A DNA stretch of 64,000 bases from Clostridium sp. 'deep sea' (GCF_014931565.1 NZ_CP063353.1:3100001-3164000), one strand, 5' to 3'. Positions 34,076 to 44,350 are shown, counted from the stretch's first letter. Translations and numbers: made by a program. Notes: generated by a model from the letters alone, not told the origin.

Positions 34076-34451
34076 GCTATATAGTACAACCTCGCGTATA
34101 TTCACTCTGTATCACATTTTAGTAAAAGCTATGATTTGATATATTATTACAGAATTTAGAATACTCCCAGTAGCAATTTTAAGCTTTGTAGCTATATAAA
34201 TATCTAAAACAGGCATATACCTTGTGCTTGAAACAGAATAGTATGACAGATGTAATAGTAGAATAGTATTTTTATCACAAGGTTAGCAAAGAACGTTTAA
34301 ATATGTAATTAAAGCTTGAAAAATCAGACACAACTTAGATAATAAACATTTAATTGAGAAACCACTAAGAACTCCAAGGATACAAAGTTGGGCACTTTAA
34401 GATACCTTCGTTTTTGTTGTTACTTAAACCTAAAGTATAAATTGTCCGCCA

Positions 34452-34492
34452 GTAGGGAATCACCTCTGTGTGATTCCGTTGTGGATACTTAG
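34452..34492 (+). repeat. 41-bp dispersed hairpin repeat, copy 1
   Basis: Identical over 41 bp to 55717-55757. It starts GTAGGGAATCAC and folds as GGAATCAC-N6-GTGATTCC, then continues GTTGTGGATACTTAG. The flanks of the two copies are unrelated, so the 41 bp are the repeat unit. Confidence 0.9.
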
Positions 34493-34535
34493 TTGTATAT
34501 TAATTACAGTTTATTGTTGATATTAGAATTATTAA

Positions 34536-34564
34536 TTGACAGAGCAAGGTAATTTATTTATAAT
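34536..34564 (+). promoter_or_regulatory. Sigma-A promoter of the TetR-ABC operon
   Basis: Consensus TTGACA (34536-34541) and TATAAT (34559-34564) are separated by 17 bp, ahead of the tetR start. Confidence 0.85.
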
Positions 34565-34566
34565 CT

Positions 34567-34596
34567 ATATGACTAAAATAATATAAATAGTCATAT
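34567..34596. promoter_or_regulatory. Probable TetR operator
   Basis: A perfect 9-bp inverted repeat ATATGACTA/TAGTCATAT with a 12-bp spacer lies just after the -10 box and abuts the ribosome site. A bound repressor here would block initiation, so autoregulation by the adjacent TetR protein is likely. Confidence 0.7.
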
Positions 34597-34608
34597 GGAG
34601 GTGATTTT

Positions 34609-35187
34609 GTGCCAAAAAGCTTTAGTGAACAACAAAAAAAGAACATACGCCACAAACTACTAACAGAATGTACTCAACAATGGTCGAAATATGGATATAA
34701 AAAAACAAGTATAGACACCCTTTGTGCTAATGTTGGAATATCTAAAGGAGCTTTTTATACATTCTTTAACTCAAAAGAAGCCCTGTTTTGTGAAGCTTTA
34801 TGTTTAGTTCAGGATAATCTTTATAAACAAGCAAATGAAATAATGGCTAACTCTCCCAACAAGTATGGTTTAGCAGAGGTACTAAAAGTAACGTATCGAC
34901 AGTATTGTAAACATAGTTTTATATGCAATACAACAAGTGTTGATTTTATATCATTTACTAATAAATTATCACCAATACAATTAACAGCAATAGCCGAGTA
35001 TAGTCAAAAAGCAGGGCAGGTCTTTTTAAACAAGCCCTATATAAAATTTAAAATCAATCAAAAAAAAGCTATTTCTGTGATAACAGCGTTGCTAGCTATG
35101 GTTTCATCAAAAGAAAAAATGTGTTATGACCACTTGGAGGTTTTTGATTTTATGGTTGATAACCTCATTAACGATATTTGTGAGTAG
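34609..35187 (+). CDS. TetR/AcrR-family transcriptional regulator
   Basis: The 192-residue protein has the N-terminal TetR helix-turn-helix: YGYKKTSIDTLCANVGISKGAFYTFFNSKEALF (about residues 25-57). The C-terminal ligand domain is helical and unassigned. It starts at GTG after a GGAGGTGA site. It is the first gene of an operon with an ABC ATPase, a permease and a small membrane protein, so it most likely represses this exporter until an inducing compound is bound. Confidence 0.92.
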   Translation: MPKSFSEQQKKNIRHKLLTECTQQWSKYGYKKTSIDTLCANVGISKGAFYTFFNSKEALFCEALCLVQDNLYKQANEIMANSPNKYGLAEVLKVTYRQYCKHSFICNTTSVDFISFTNKLSPIQLTAIAEYSQKAGQVFLNKPYIKFKINQKKAISVITALLAMVSSKEKMCYDHLEVFDFMVDNLINDICE

Positions 35188-35196
35188 GAGATACTT

Positions 35197-35925
35197 ATGA
35201 CTATTGTAATAGAAGCTAAAACGCTTCAAAAAAGTTTTGGTGATTTAAAAGTAATTAAAGATGGTAGCTTTTCAGTAAAAGAAAAAAAGATATATGGTCT
35301 TTTAGGTGCTAATGGGGCAGGAAAAACAACCGTATTAAAAATGCTTACCGGACTACTACAAAGAGATTTGGGTTCAATAAGTATTTTTGATTTAAATATC
35401 GATACGCAGCGTAATGAAATATTAAAATATATTGGACTATCTATAGAAACACCCGTATTTTATGAGCATTTAAGCGCAGAAGAGAATCTAAAGATTCACT
35501 TAGCTTACATGGACTCTAAAGCTGATATTAAAAATACTCTTCAAATGGTAGGACTTGAGGGTGTGAATAACCGCTCAGTTTCTAAATTCTCTTTAGGAAT
35601 GAGAGCTAGGTTGGCTATTGCAAGGGCTATTATACATGAACCTAAACTATTAATTTTAGATGAACCAGTTAATGGGCTAGACCCTCAAGGTATTAAGGAT
35701 ATGAGGGTGTTGTTTAAAAGGCTTTGTGAAGAAGAAGATAAAACAATTTTATTATCAAGCCACACGTTAAGCGAAGTAGAACAGGTGGCAGATTTTATAG
35801 TAGTATTAGCAAATGGCATAACAAAACAAGCAAAAATGAGTGATATAAAAAAGCAGTATAGAGGCGGATTAGAAGAATACTATTTTAGTATTGTAGGAGA
35901 AAAAGCAAATGATAAAACTAATTAA
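35197..35925 (+). CDS. ABC transporter ATP-binding protein
   Basis: A 242-residue ATPase of the drug/natural-product exporter type (CcmA/NatA-like). Walker A GANGAGKTT (about residues 38-46), signature SKFSLGMRARLAIARAI, Walker B LLILDEPVNGLDP and H-loop LLSSHTLSE are intact. It overlaps the permease gene by 17 bp and follows tetR by 9 bp. Together with the permease it should form an exporter; the cargo cannot be read from the sequence. Confidence 0.92.
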   Translation: MTIVIEAKTLQKSFGDLKVIKDGSFSVKEKKIYGLLGANGAGKTTVLKMLTGLLQRDLGSISIFDLNIDTQRNEILKYIGLSIETPVFYEHLSAEENLKIHLAYMDSKADIKNTLQMVGLEGVNNRSVSKFSLGMRARLAIARAIIHEPKLLILDEPVNGLDPQGIKDMRVLFKRLCEEEDKTILLSSHTLSEVEQVADFIVVLANGITKQAKMSDIKKQYRGGLEEYYFSIVGEKANDKTN

Positions 35926-36601
35926 ATTAGAGATTAAACGCAATAGACTTACCTCATATTATATTGCTTTAATTATTATTTCCATATTAATGCTTGCTTT
36001 TATATATATGATCGCTATGATAGCTAAAGTTGAAAATGATATACAGTTTCAGAGTTACGATAATCTGTTAAAGATGCATACGGGTATATGTTTTATCGTC
36101 TTTTCAGTTTTTTCTGTAGTTCTTTTTTCTAAATTTATTATAGAAGATTACAGTCGCCAAAAAGCTATGCTCATGTTTTCGTATCCGGTATCTAAAACCA
36201 AAGTATTTTTTAGTAAAGTTATGTTGGTCACAAGCTTTATTGCTTTTGGTTTTTTAATATGTACCTTAATACCAAGTAGTATTTTTTTCTTAACTGAAAA
36301 CATCAAACCAATATTAAGTGGTAAGATCACAAACCAACATATTCTAAGCCAATATCTAAGAGTTATTACCTCTGTTTTTGCTATTATGACAGTTGGCTTA
36401 ATATCATTAAGAATAGGTTTTATTAAAAAATCAGTTTCAACAACAATTGTAACAGCAATTATATTATCTGTTATTTTTGGAAATGTAATTATTGGTATCA
36501 ACCCAAATCTCTATATGGTTATTGGTAGTATGGTACTTTTAGCAGTAGGTATTTTGGCTGCTTATTCTACGAATAAGGTTATTAACAAAATGGAGGTTTA
36601 G
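35909..36601 (+). CDS. ABC-2-type permease
   Basis: The 230-residue protein has six hydrophobic segments (about 17-40, 51-72, 101-124, 147-169, 172-192 and 196-216), the usual layout of ABC-2 permeases working with CcmA-like ATPases. The early cytoplasmic loop DYSRQKAMLMFSYPVSKTKVFFSK is typical of the family. It overlaps the ATPase gene and is followed 4 bp later by a small membrane protein gene. Confidence 0.85.
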   Translation: MIKLIKLEIKRNRLTSYYIALIIISILMLAFIYMIAMIAKVENDIQFQSYDNLLKMHTGICFIVFSVFSVVLFSKFIIEDYSRQKAMLMFSYPVSKTKVFFSKVMLVTSFIAFGFLICTLIPSSIFFLTENIKPILSGKITNQHILSQYLRVITSVFAIMTVGLISLRIGFIKKSVSTTIVTAIILSVIFGNVIIGINPNLYMVIGSMVLLAVGILAAYSTNKVINKMEV

Positions 36602-36605
36602 TAAA

Positions 36606-36782
36606 ATGAAAATAGGGATAATTTTAGGTGCTATATTGGGCATTGTTTTACTCTTAATTAGTTTAATAGGGTTTTTCTTAAGTAAAAATAAAACAGAATC
36701 AAGTATATGGTATAAATGGCTGGCTCTTGCTGGAGTATGTGCTTTAGTTACTGCTGTAATAAATGCCTTAAAGATGTTATAG
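36606..36782 (+). CDS. Small membrane protein at the end of the ABC operon
   Basis: A 58-residue protein starting MKIGIILGAILGIVLLLI, with one membrane segment at residues 3-24, a short polar loop (SKNKTESSIWYKW) and a second segment at about 38-55. The ATG lies 4 bp after the permease stop codon and the permease end supplies GGAGG as ribosome site, so translation is coupled. It may be an accessory subunit of the exporter; no family is recognised. Confidence 0.7.
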   Translation: MKIGIILGAILGIVLLLISLIGFFLSKNKTESSIWYKWLALAGVCALVTAVINALKML

Positions 36783-36798
36783 TAGTTTTAACGAAATA

Positions 36799-36833
36799 GG
36801 GTCATTAAAATTAGTAAATAATTTTAATGACCC
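36799..36833. terminator. Hairpin between convergent ABC operon and ribU
   Basis: A perfect 14-bp stem GGGTCATTAAAATT/AATTTTAATGACCC with a 7-nt loop. There is no strong T run, but the position between convergent genes suits a bidirectional terminator. Confidence 0.7.
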
Positions 36834-36873
36834 AAATTATTGTATAGCTCATAATTAATATATGACTAATACT

Positions 36874-37419
36874 TTATTGTGAAACAAATTTGTCCATGAT
36901 ATTTTTAAAACGTTTGTATAACACAGCAGTTATAATACAACTTATTAAACCACGCAATAAGTTAAATGGAATAATTGCAGATATAACTAATGGTTTAATT
37001 TGCTCAACTGGAATACCCCAAATAGGTAAGGCGATATACATATTTGTTAATACCATAAGCATAGTCATTGTGATTGTACCCAAAACATAACCAATTACTG
37101 AGCCTGTAAAGCTCTTTTTAAGCTTTTTATAAATGTAGCTAGCTACAAAAACCAAAGACACGGTAGAAACTAAGTTCATAAACGCTCCGATAATGCCGCT
37201 TTTGCCTTTGGTTAGTAAAAAAACAAAAGCTTTTACAATAGATATTAAGCACCCCGCAACAGGTCCTAAAGAAAAAGCACCCATTAAAACTGGCACATCG
37301 CTTAAATCATACTCCAAAAAAGGAGCAGCAGGTAGTAGTGGTACTTGAAACCACATTAAAACAGTAGACAGGGCTGCTAAAAAACCTATAGCAACCATTG
37401 TTTTTGTTTGGTATCGCAT
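36874..37419 (-). CDS. ribU: Riboflavin ECF transporter S component
   Basis: From the ATG at 37419 the protein has 181 residues and six membrane segments. The motif FLEYDLSDVPVLMGAFSLGPVAG in the second-third helix region is characteristic of RibU, the riboflavin-binding S component of energy-coupling factor transporters; it needs shared EcfA/A'/T subunits encoded elsewhere. GGGAGG precedes the chosen ATG. The FMN riboswitch and terminator directly upstream confirm the flavin link and indicate repression when FMN is plentiful. Confidence 0.93.
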   Translation of the reverse strand: MRYQTKTMVAIGFLAALSTVLMWFQVPLLPAAPFLEYDLSDVPVLMGAFSLGPVAGCLISIVKAFVFLLTKGKSGIIGAFMNLVSTVSLVFVASYIYKKLKKSFTGSVIGYVLGTITMTMLMVLTNMYIALPIWGIPVEQIKPLVISAIIPFNLLRGLISCIITAVLYKRFKNIMDKFVSQ

Positions 37420-37513
37420 AATTATCCTCCCAAAACCTCTGGAGCCCATAGACTAACTTTTTCACTTTATCCATGAATATATACAGTAGTCTATACTTTG
37501 ATGTTTAAAACAT

Positions 37514-37543
37514 AAAAACCCCGACTTATATTTAAAGTCGGGG
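37514..37543 (-). terminator. Riboswitch expression-platform terminator
   Basis: On the minus strand CCCCGACTT pairs with AAGTCGGGG around a 7-nt loop, followed by five T residues. It lies between the FMN aptamer and ribU, as expected for transcription attenuation. Confidence 0.9.
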
Positions 37544-37561
37544 TAAATTGTTTAAAAACAA

Positions 37562-37668
37562 GCCTTCTTTCATCCAGACTTTACTGTCGGCATTGGAATT
37601 TCACCAATTCAGCATTACTGCTCGCGGGCTTTAACCGCCGGTAGGGAATTGCACCCTGCCCCGAAGGT
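37562..37668 (-). promoter_or_regulatory. FMN riboswitch (RFN element)
   Basis: On the minus strand the conserved RFN blocks appear in order: TTCGGGGCAGGGTG, AATTCCCTACCGGCGG, AAAGCCCGCGAGC, and TTGGTGAAATTCCAATGCC, then GTCTGGATGAAAGAAGG closing the P1 stem. FMN binding normally favours the downstream terminator and so shuts off ribU. Confidence 0.97.
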
Positions 37669-37687
37669 AAATATTATTTACAACAAC

Positions 37688-37717
37688 AGTATAGTATTAT
37701 ATTAATAAATATGTCAA
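37688..37717 (-). promoter_or_regulatory. Promoter of the FMN riboswitch-ribU transcript
   Basis: On the minus strand TTGACA (37717-37712) and TATACT (37693-37688) are spaced by 18 bp, about 20 bp ahead of the aptamer. Confidence 0.75.
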
Positions 37718-37802
37718 GCTAGTTTTTTCAATTAAGCATGTCTGTTATAATAGGGTATTGAGAAATTAGATTTTATTAGACCCAGAGAAAGTAGGTTATG
37801 TT

Positions 37803-38276
37803 ATGTTAACGCTTAAATCTAATTCTGTAGAAAACACTGAAAATATAGCGCAAAAAGTAGGGCATATTTTAACTAAAAATGATATCTTACTTTTAAATGG
37901 AGAGTTAGGGGTAGGTAAAACTGCTTTTGTTAGAGGTATTCTTAAGGGGGTAGGGGGCAGTGCGGATATGGTAACGAGTCCTTCATACACCTATTTAAAT
38001 ATATATGAGGCACCCATAAAAGTTTTTCATATGGATGTGTATCTGTTACATAGTTTTAGCGATGTATATGAGCTTGGATACGAAGAGCTATATAACAATG
38101 GCTTAATTGTAATGGAGTGGGGGGATAAATTTATCGCCGAAATACTAGACCCGTATTGGCAAATTAATATAAGCTATACGGATACGATAAATGAAAGAAT
38201 AATTAAAATAATACCTCCTAAAACAAAAAAACATTTACTAAAGGAGCTGAAAATAAGTGGCAATCTTAGCCTTTGA
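37803..38276 (+). CDS. tsaE: tRNA t6A biosynthesis ATPase TsaE
   Basis: The 157-residue protein is the TsaE/YjeE ATPase: Walker A GELGVGKTAFVRG (about residues 38-50), TSPSYTYLNIYEA and HMDVYLL, and a late VMEWGDKF. TsaE works with TsaB and TsaD to transfer threonylcarbamoyl to adenosine 37 of tRNAs. A TATAAT at 37746-37751 is a likely -10 box for the operon. The end overlaps tsaB by 20 bp. Confidence 0.95.
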   Translation: MLTLKSNSVENTENIAQKVGHILTKNDILLLNGELGVGKTAFVRGILKGVGGSADMVTSPSYTYLNIYEAPIKVFHMDVYLLHSFSDVYELGYEELYNNGLIVMEWGDKFIAEILDPYWQINISYTDTINERIIKIIPPKTKKHLLKELKISGNLSL

Positions 38277-38976
38277 TACCTCAAGCAAAGCCTGTACAAT
38301 TGCTTTAGGTACTAATGAAAAGTTACTTATAGAGTATACCCTAAACCTTGATTACACTCACTCAGATTACCTATTGTCTTTAATAAAAGAGGCCTTAAGA
38401 GTGGCTGATTTAACAATCAATGAGCTAGATGCAATTGGGGTAGTAAAAGGACCAGGGTCATTTACGGGGTTAAGAATTGGCTTAACTGTAGCCAAGGGTT
38501 TAGCAATAGCCGCTAACTGCCCTATATATAGCTTTACCTCGCTTGAGGTTTTAGCCGCATCTTATTGGGGTGTAAAAGAACCCGTAATAGCAACTATTCC
38601 GGCTCAACGAGGACAAGTATATGTTGGTCAATTTAATTGCAGTGAGGGTAAACCTAAGCTTATAAATGACTACTTTATTGGTAAATTACAAAACGAAATA
38701 AGTGATTTAATTTTGGCACATGATAAGGTACACTTAATAAGCAATGATAATAAGGCAAATGCGCAAGAGATTGTTAGTTTATTTGCTGATAAAGTTATAA
38801 ATAATACCCCTTTTCATAGCTATTCCAGGGCATCTTTAATTTTGCCTTTAGTAGTTGATGCAATCAAAAACAAACAAAAACCATGTAATACAGAAACAGT
38901 AGAACCATTTTATATGAGATTATCTGCAGCTGAAGAACAGCGGCTAGAAAGAGAAACTAAAAATGTTAAATCATAG
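38257..38976 (+). CDS. tsaB: tRNA t6A biosynthesis protein TsaB
   Basis: The 239-residue protein is the ASKHA-fold TsaB (YeaZ): LAFDTSSKACTIAL at the N-terminus and GVVKGPGSFTGLRIGL (about residues 61-76), the family signature. It dimerises with TsaD. It begins at GTG inside the end of tsaE after AAGGAG, and overlaps rimI by 14 bp, so the whole tsaE-tsaB-rimI-tsaD run is translationally coupled. Confidence 0.95.
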   Translation: MAILAFDTSSKACTIALGTNEKLLIEYTLNLDYTHSDYLLSLIKEALRVADLTINELDAIGVVKGPGSFTGLRIGLTVAKGLAIAANCPIYSFTSLEVLAASYWGVKEPVIATIPAQRGQVYVGQFNCSEGKPKLINDYFIGKLQNEISDLILAHDKVHLISNDNKANAQEIVSLFADKVINNTPFHSYSRASLILPLVVDAIKNKQKPCNTETVEPFYMRLSAAEEQRLERETKNVKS

Positions 38977-39442
38977 ACCCATGCTTCAAAGTGATTTAGA
39001 TAATATTACTCGTATTGAACACTTAACATACACAAATCCTTGGAGTAAAAATACCTTTATCACAGAGTTAACTCATAACGATCACTCTAGTTATATGGTA
39101 TTACTAAAAAACGAAACCATAATTGCCTATGGTGGCTTATGGCAGGTATTGGATGAGTCTCATATAACAACAATAGCAGTAGACCCTAACTATCAGGGCA
39201 AAGGTTATGGTAATACTATGCTTAACATCTTATTTTCGAAGGCAGTTACTAATGGAGCCACCTCTATTACCCTTGAGGTTAGAGAATCTAATGAAAAGGC
39301 CATAAATCTCTACAAAAAGAACGGTTTTTTAGTGGGTGGCAGGCGTATAAAATATTACAGTGATAATAATGAAGATGCCTTAGTAATGTGGAAAAAAGAT
39401 ATTAATAAACTGCATAAACCTCTAGTAGAGTTGGTGATTTAA
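38963..39442 (+). CDS. rimI: RimI-type GNAT N-acetyltransferase
   Basis: A 159-residue GNAT protein with ITTIAVDPNYQGKGYGNTML (acetyl-CoA binding motif A, Q-x2-G-x-G) and LEVRESNEKAINLYKKNGF (motif B). Between tsaB and tsaD this is the usual place of rimI, whose product acetylates the N-terminal alanine of ribosomal protein S18; broader Nt-acetylation is possible. It ends one base before the GTG of tsaD. Confidence 0.93.
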   Translation: MLNHRPMLQSDLDNITRIEHLTYTNPWSKNTFITELTHNDHSSYMVLLKNETIIAYGGLWQVLDESHITTIAVDPNYQGKGYGNTMLNILFSKAVTNGATSITLEVRESNEKAINLYKKNGFLVGGRRIKYYSDNNEDALVMWKKDINKLHKPLVELVI

Positions 39443-39443
39443 G

Positions 39444-40472
39444 GTGAAAACAACTACAACAATTTTAGCTATCGAAACATCGTGTGATGAAACCTCAGTT
39501 GCTATTGTTCAAGATGGCCACAGGGTTTTAGCCAATGAAATTTCTTCTCAAATAGACCTACACAGGTTATATGGAGGGGTGGTGCCAGAGATAGCCTCTC
39601 GTCGCCATATTAAAAACATAGTACCAGTATACAAAGCCGCTTTACAACAGGCTGGCTTAACTATGGAAGATATAGATGCCATTGCAGTAACCGCAGGTCC
39701 AGGTTTAATAGGAGCCTTATTAATAGGTTTATCTTTTGCTAAGGCATTAGCTTTTGGATACAATAAACCACTTGTTACAATTAATCATTTAGCCGGACAT
39801 CTATATGGATCATTTATTGATAGACCAAACCTACAGCTACCCTTAATTGCCTTAGTAGTATCGGGTGGACATACAGAATTAATATATATGGAAGAACACT
39901 TAAAATTTGAACGCATTGCTCATACCCGTGATGATGCGGCGGGCGAGGCCTTTGATAAAATTGCCCGAAGACTAGGCTTAGGTTATCCAGGTGGACCAGT
40001 AATTGAAAATATATCCCTTAAAGGGGATAATACAGCCTTTGCTTTTCCGCGAGCCTTTGCCAAAGAAGATACCCTTGACTTTAGTTTTAGCGGGTTAAAA
40101 TCTGCTGTTATTAATGTAATTCATAAACACGAGCAAAAGAATATAGAGTTACCCGTAAATGATATAGCGGCATCTTTTCAGCAGGCGGTAGTTGATGTAT
40201 TAGTAGAAAATACTATAAAAGCTGCTAAACTCAAACAAGTTAATCAGGTTGCATTAGCCGGAGGTGTGGCCGCAAACACTGCTTTAAGACAGCAGTTAAC
40301 TAAGGCGTTGCAGAAACATAATATAAAACTATTTTACCCTCAAAAAGTATACTGTACAGATAATGCAGCCATGGTAGGAGTAGCTGGTTATCACTACTAT
40401 AAACAGGGTTTAATAGCTAAGTTAAATGCCAATGCCTATGCTACCTTGCCTATTACTGAACACCCCCAATAA
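39444..40472 (+). CDS. tsaD: tRNA threonylcarbamoyltransferase TsaD
   Basis: The 342-residue protein is TsaD (Gcp/YgjD): LAIETSCDETSVAI at the start, the metal-binding INHLAGHLYG (about 110-119), SGGHTELIYM and the late GGVAANTALR and TDNAAMVG. It catalyses the final step of t6A synthesis on tRNAs reading ANN codons. GTG start at 39444. The next gene follows after 10 bp, extending the operon. Confidence 0.97.
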   Translation: MKTTTTILAIETSCDETSVAIVQDGHRVLANEISSQIDLHRLYGGVVPEIASRRHIKNIVPVYKAALQQAGLTMEDIDAIAVTAGPGLIGALLIGLSFAKALAFGYNKPLVTINHLAGHLYGSFIDRPNLQLPLIALVVSGGHTELIYMEEHLKFERIAHTRDDAAGEAFDKIARRLGLGYPGGPVIENISLKGDNTAFAFPRAFAKEDTLDFSFSGLKSAVINVIHKHEQKNIELPVNDIAASFQQAVVDVLVENTIKAAKLKQVNQVALAGGVAANTALRQQLTKALQKHNIKLFYPQKVYCTDNAAMVGVAGYHYYKQGLIAKLNANAYATLPITEHPQ

Positions 40473-40482
40473 GGAGAATACA

Positions 40483-41100
40483 ATGGCAAACTTAAAAGAG
40501 ATAAAAACAAAACTAAGAAAACAAATTATTGAAAAACGCAGTATTATTAATAAAGATACACGTGAAAAGGCAGACTTACAAATAAAAGAAAATCTTGAGA
40601 AAACTGCCCAATATCAACAAGCAAATATAATTCTGTATTATGTTGATTTTCGTGGTGAAGTGTCCACAAAAGAACTCATTGACACAGCCTTAAAAGCTGA
40701 TAAAATAGTATGCGTGCCTATAACTATACCAAAAACCAGAAGTATTCTTGCTTACCAAATTAAATCTAAAAATGATTTAATAAAAGGAAACTACGGTATT
40801 ATGGAGCCTAACAAAGAGCACTGCACAGCAATAGACCTATCAAAAATAGATTTAGTAATTACTCCAGGAGTAGCCTTTGATACAAACCGTAATAGACTAG
40901 GTTACGGAGGAGGTTATTATGACAGATTAGTTGCTAAACTATCCTCTACTTGTTCAAGAATTGCATTAGCATACGAAACACAAATAGTAGATAAAATTCC
41001 TACTGGAATATTTGATGTGCCAGTTAACTTTATAATTACAGAGAATAGAATTATTGGGAGGAACAAGAAGGATGAGGAATTTAAAACCAGGAGAAATTAG
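40483..41100 (+). CDS. 5-formyltetrahydrofolate cyclo-ligase
   Basis: From the ATG at 40483 (AAGGAG upstream) the protein has 205 residues. It has LRKQIIEKRS near the start and the signature PGVAFDTNRNRLGYGGGYYDR (about 128-148) that binds ATP and folate. The enzyme converts 5-formyl-THF to 5,10-methenyl-THF and so recycles folate. A longer in-frame start inside tsaD lacks support. It overlaps the next gene by 29 bp. Confidence 0.93.
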   Translation: MANLKEIKTKLRKQIIEKRSIINKDTREKADLQIKENLEKTAQYQQANIILYYVDFRGEVSTKELIDTALKADKIVCVPITIPKTRSILAYQIKSKNDLIKGNYGIMEPNKEHCTAIDLSKIDLVITPGVAFDTNRNRLGYGGGYYDRLVAKLSSTCSRIALAYETQIVDKIPTGIFDVPVNFIITENRIIGRNKKDEEFKTRRN

Positions 41101-41902
41101 AGAAGCAACAATAGATGTTGGCATAAAAAAATCAGTTCGACCAGCTTGGCTTACCTTATTGTTAGGATTTTTAGCAGGTTGTTATATTTCTTTTGCTGGC
41201 TTTGCTTCAATTATAATTTCACAAGATGTATCCCAATTTTTAGGATATGGTATGTCTAAAATGATGGCGGGTGTTATATTCAGTTTAGCTTTAATTTTAA
41301 TTTTATTAGCAGGAGCAGAATTATTTACAGGCAACAATTTGTTAATAATGGCTTGTCAAAAGAAAAAAATCTCTGTAGGTGCTATGTTAAAAAATTGGTC
41401 ATTAGTTTATCTATCAAACTTTATAGGAGCTGTTTTTGTAGCATTTTTAATAGCAAAATCGGGTTTATGGGCAACTAACCATGGATTTGCTGCTAATGTT
41501 GCCTTAAAAGTTGCCAAGGCAAAAGTAAGTATGCCATTTATGCAAGCCTTAATTAGGGGTTTGTTAGCAAACTGGTTGGTATGTTTGGCTGTTTGGGTTG
41601 CCACATCGGCTAAAACAGTGTGGGGTAAAATTATTGCCTGTGTGTCAATTATAACTCCATTTGTAGCCTGTGGATTTGAACACTCAATTGCTAACATGTT
41701 TTATATTCCTGCTGGAATTATGTTAAAAGGTACTAGTTATATTGCTAATATAGCTCAGTTTGGTGATTTAGGCTCACTTAACTGGGGAAGTATGATTACC
41801 TCTAATTTACTTCCTGTAACTATAGGCAATATTATAGGAGGAGCCTTTTTTGTAGGAGCTTTATACTGCTTTGCATATAATAAACAAACTAAAAACAGGT
41901 AA
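41072..41902 (+). CDS. Formate/nitrite transporter (FNT) family channel
   Basis: From the ATG at 41072 the protein has 276 residues with six membrane segments. FNT landmarks include GCYISFAGFASII (first helix), GAELFTGNNLLIM (omega-loop region), LANWLVCLAVWVA, and GFEHSIANMFYIPAG carrying the conserved pore His. These pentamers pass formate, nitrite or hydrosulfide; in a fermenting anaerobe formate next to a folate enzyme is plausible, but specificity is not determined. GGGAGG lies 11 bp upstream of the ATG. Confidence 0.92.
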   Translation: MRNLKPGEIREATIDVGIKKSVRPAWLTLLLGFLAGCYISFAGFASIIISQDVSQFLGYGMSKMMAGVIFSLALILILLAGAELFTGNNLLIMACQKKKISVGAMLKNWSLVYLSNFIGAVFVAFLIAKSGLWATNHGFAANVALKVAKAKVSMPFMQALIRGLLANWLVCLAVWVATSAKTVWGKIIACVSIITPFVACGFEHSIANMFYIPAGIMLKGTSYIANIAQFGDLGSLNWGSMITSNLLPVTIGNIIGGAFFVGALYCFAYNKQTKNR

Positions 41903-41998
41903 TATTTATTTAAAGCTTTTCAGGTTGCTTTTGTAAAGTTTTAGTTATATATTAACTTTATATTAACCATTTTTTTATTAAGCTACAACAAAAACATG

Positions 41999-42031
41999 AA
42001 GCTTGTGACTTTTTGTCGTAAGCTTTTTTAT
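41999..42031 (+). terminator. Terminator after the FNT gene
   Basis: AAGCTTGTGAC and GTCGTAAGCTT form an imperfect hairpin followed by a T-rich tail, about 100 bp past the FNT stop codon. Confidence 0.6.
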
Positions 42032-42039
42032 TTATACAC

Positions 42040-42067
42040 TTGACATTTTCAATAATATTGGTATATT
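42040..42067 (+). promoter_or_regulatory. Sigma-A promoter of groES-groEL
   Basis: TTGACA (42040-42045) and TATATT (42062-42067) with a 16-bp spacer lie directly ahead of the CIRCE operator. Confidence 0.85.
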
Positions 42068-42078
42068 AATGTATATGA

Positions 42079-42105
42079 TTAGCACTCACTTAGTAAGAGT
42101 GCTAA
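42079..42105. promoter_or_regulatory. CIRCE operator (HrcA binding site)
   Basis: Perfect consensus TTAGCACTC-N9-GAGTGCTAA between promoter and groES. HrcA binds here and represses chaperonin expression until heat or misfolded protein occupies GroEL. Confidence 0.98.
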
Positions 42106-42140
42106 TAATCAAAAAATAACTATACAGAGGAGGCATACAG

Positions 42141-42431
42141 ATGGCTATAAAACCTTTGGCTAATCGTGTAATAATTGAAGTACTTAAACAAAAAGAGACC
42201 AAAATTGGTGGAATTATAATGCCTGATTCAGCAAAAGAAAAACCTCAAGAGGGTAAAGTGATTGCTGTTGGTATAGGTAAAAGAGATAATAACGGAAACT
42301 TAATGCCAATGGAAGTAAAGGCAGGAGATTCAGTACTATTCTCAAAATATGCTGGTAATGAAGTGAAACACAATGGTAGTGAATACCTTGTTATGAAAGA
42401 AGAAGACATAATAGCTGTTATCGAAAACTAA
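42141..42431 (+). CDS. groES: Co-chaperonin GroES
   Basis: The 96-residue protein has the GroES start [12 protein letters not shown], the mobile loop [19 protein letters not shown] and the end [12 protein letters not shown]. It forms the heptameric lid on GroEL. It is followed 17 bp later by groEL and controlled by the upstream CIRCE element. Confidence 0.98.
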   Translation: MAIKPLANRVIIEVLKQKETKIGGIIMPDSAKEKPQEGKVIAVGIGKRDNNGNLMPMEVKAGDSVLFSKYAGNEVKHNGSEYLVMKEEDIIAVIEN

Positions 42432-42448
42432 ACAGGAGGTGTACATAA

Positions 42449-44080
<1,632 letters not shown>

Positions 44081-44089
44081 TAAAATACG

Positions 44090-44122
44090 AAATGCTCACA
44101 AATTGTGAGCATTTCTTTTTTT
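44090..44122 (+). terminator. Intrinsic terminator after groEL
   Basis: A perfect 10-bp stem AAATGCTCAC/GTGAGCATTT with a 5-nt loop and a run of seven T residues. Confidence 0.92.
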
Positions 44123-44350
44123 ATAATTAAAAAATATTGTACCATTTTGCTTCTTACAAATCTTTTTGGTAGTCAGTAATATATAGTATCTACACAAATT
44201 ATTAAATAACCTCTCTAAACTTTTGTTTTATACTACAATCCATAGCCTCTCCAATTATATTAAGTGAACTCAATATGCAATTAAACATTATTTTAAAATA
44301 ATTTAAAAGATGTTAATTAATAATTTTATGTGGAAATATGTAAAATATAT

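Larger units (their letters stand above)
34000..34608. other. Long intergenic stretch before the TetR operon
   Basis: No gene is supported in 609 bp. It contains the terminator at 34029, a CCTTGTG/CACAAGG inverted repeat (34220-34226 and 34276-34282) around two AGAATAGTAT direct repeats, the 41-bp repeat at 34452-34492, and the promoter and operator of the TetR operon at the right end. Confidence 0.55.
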
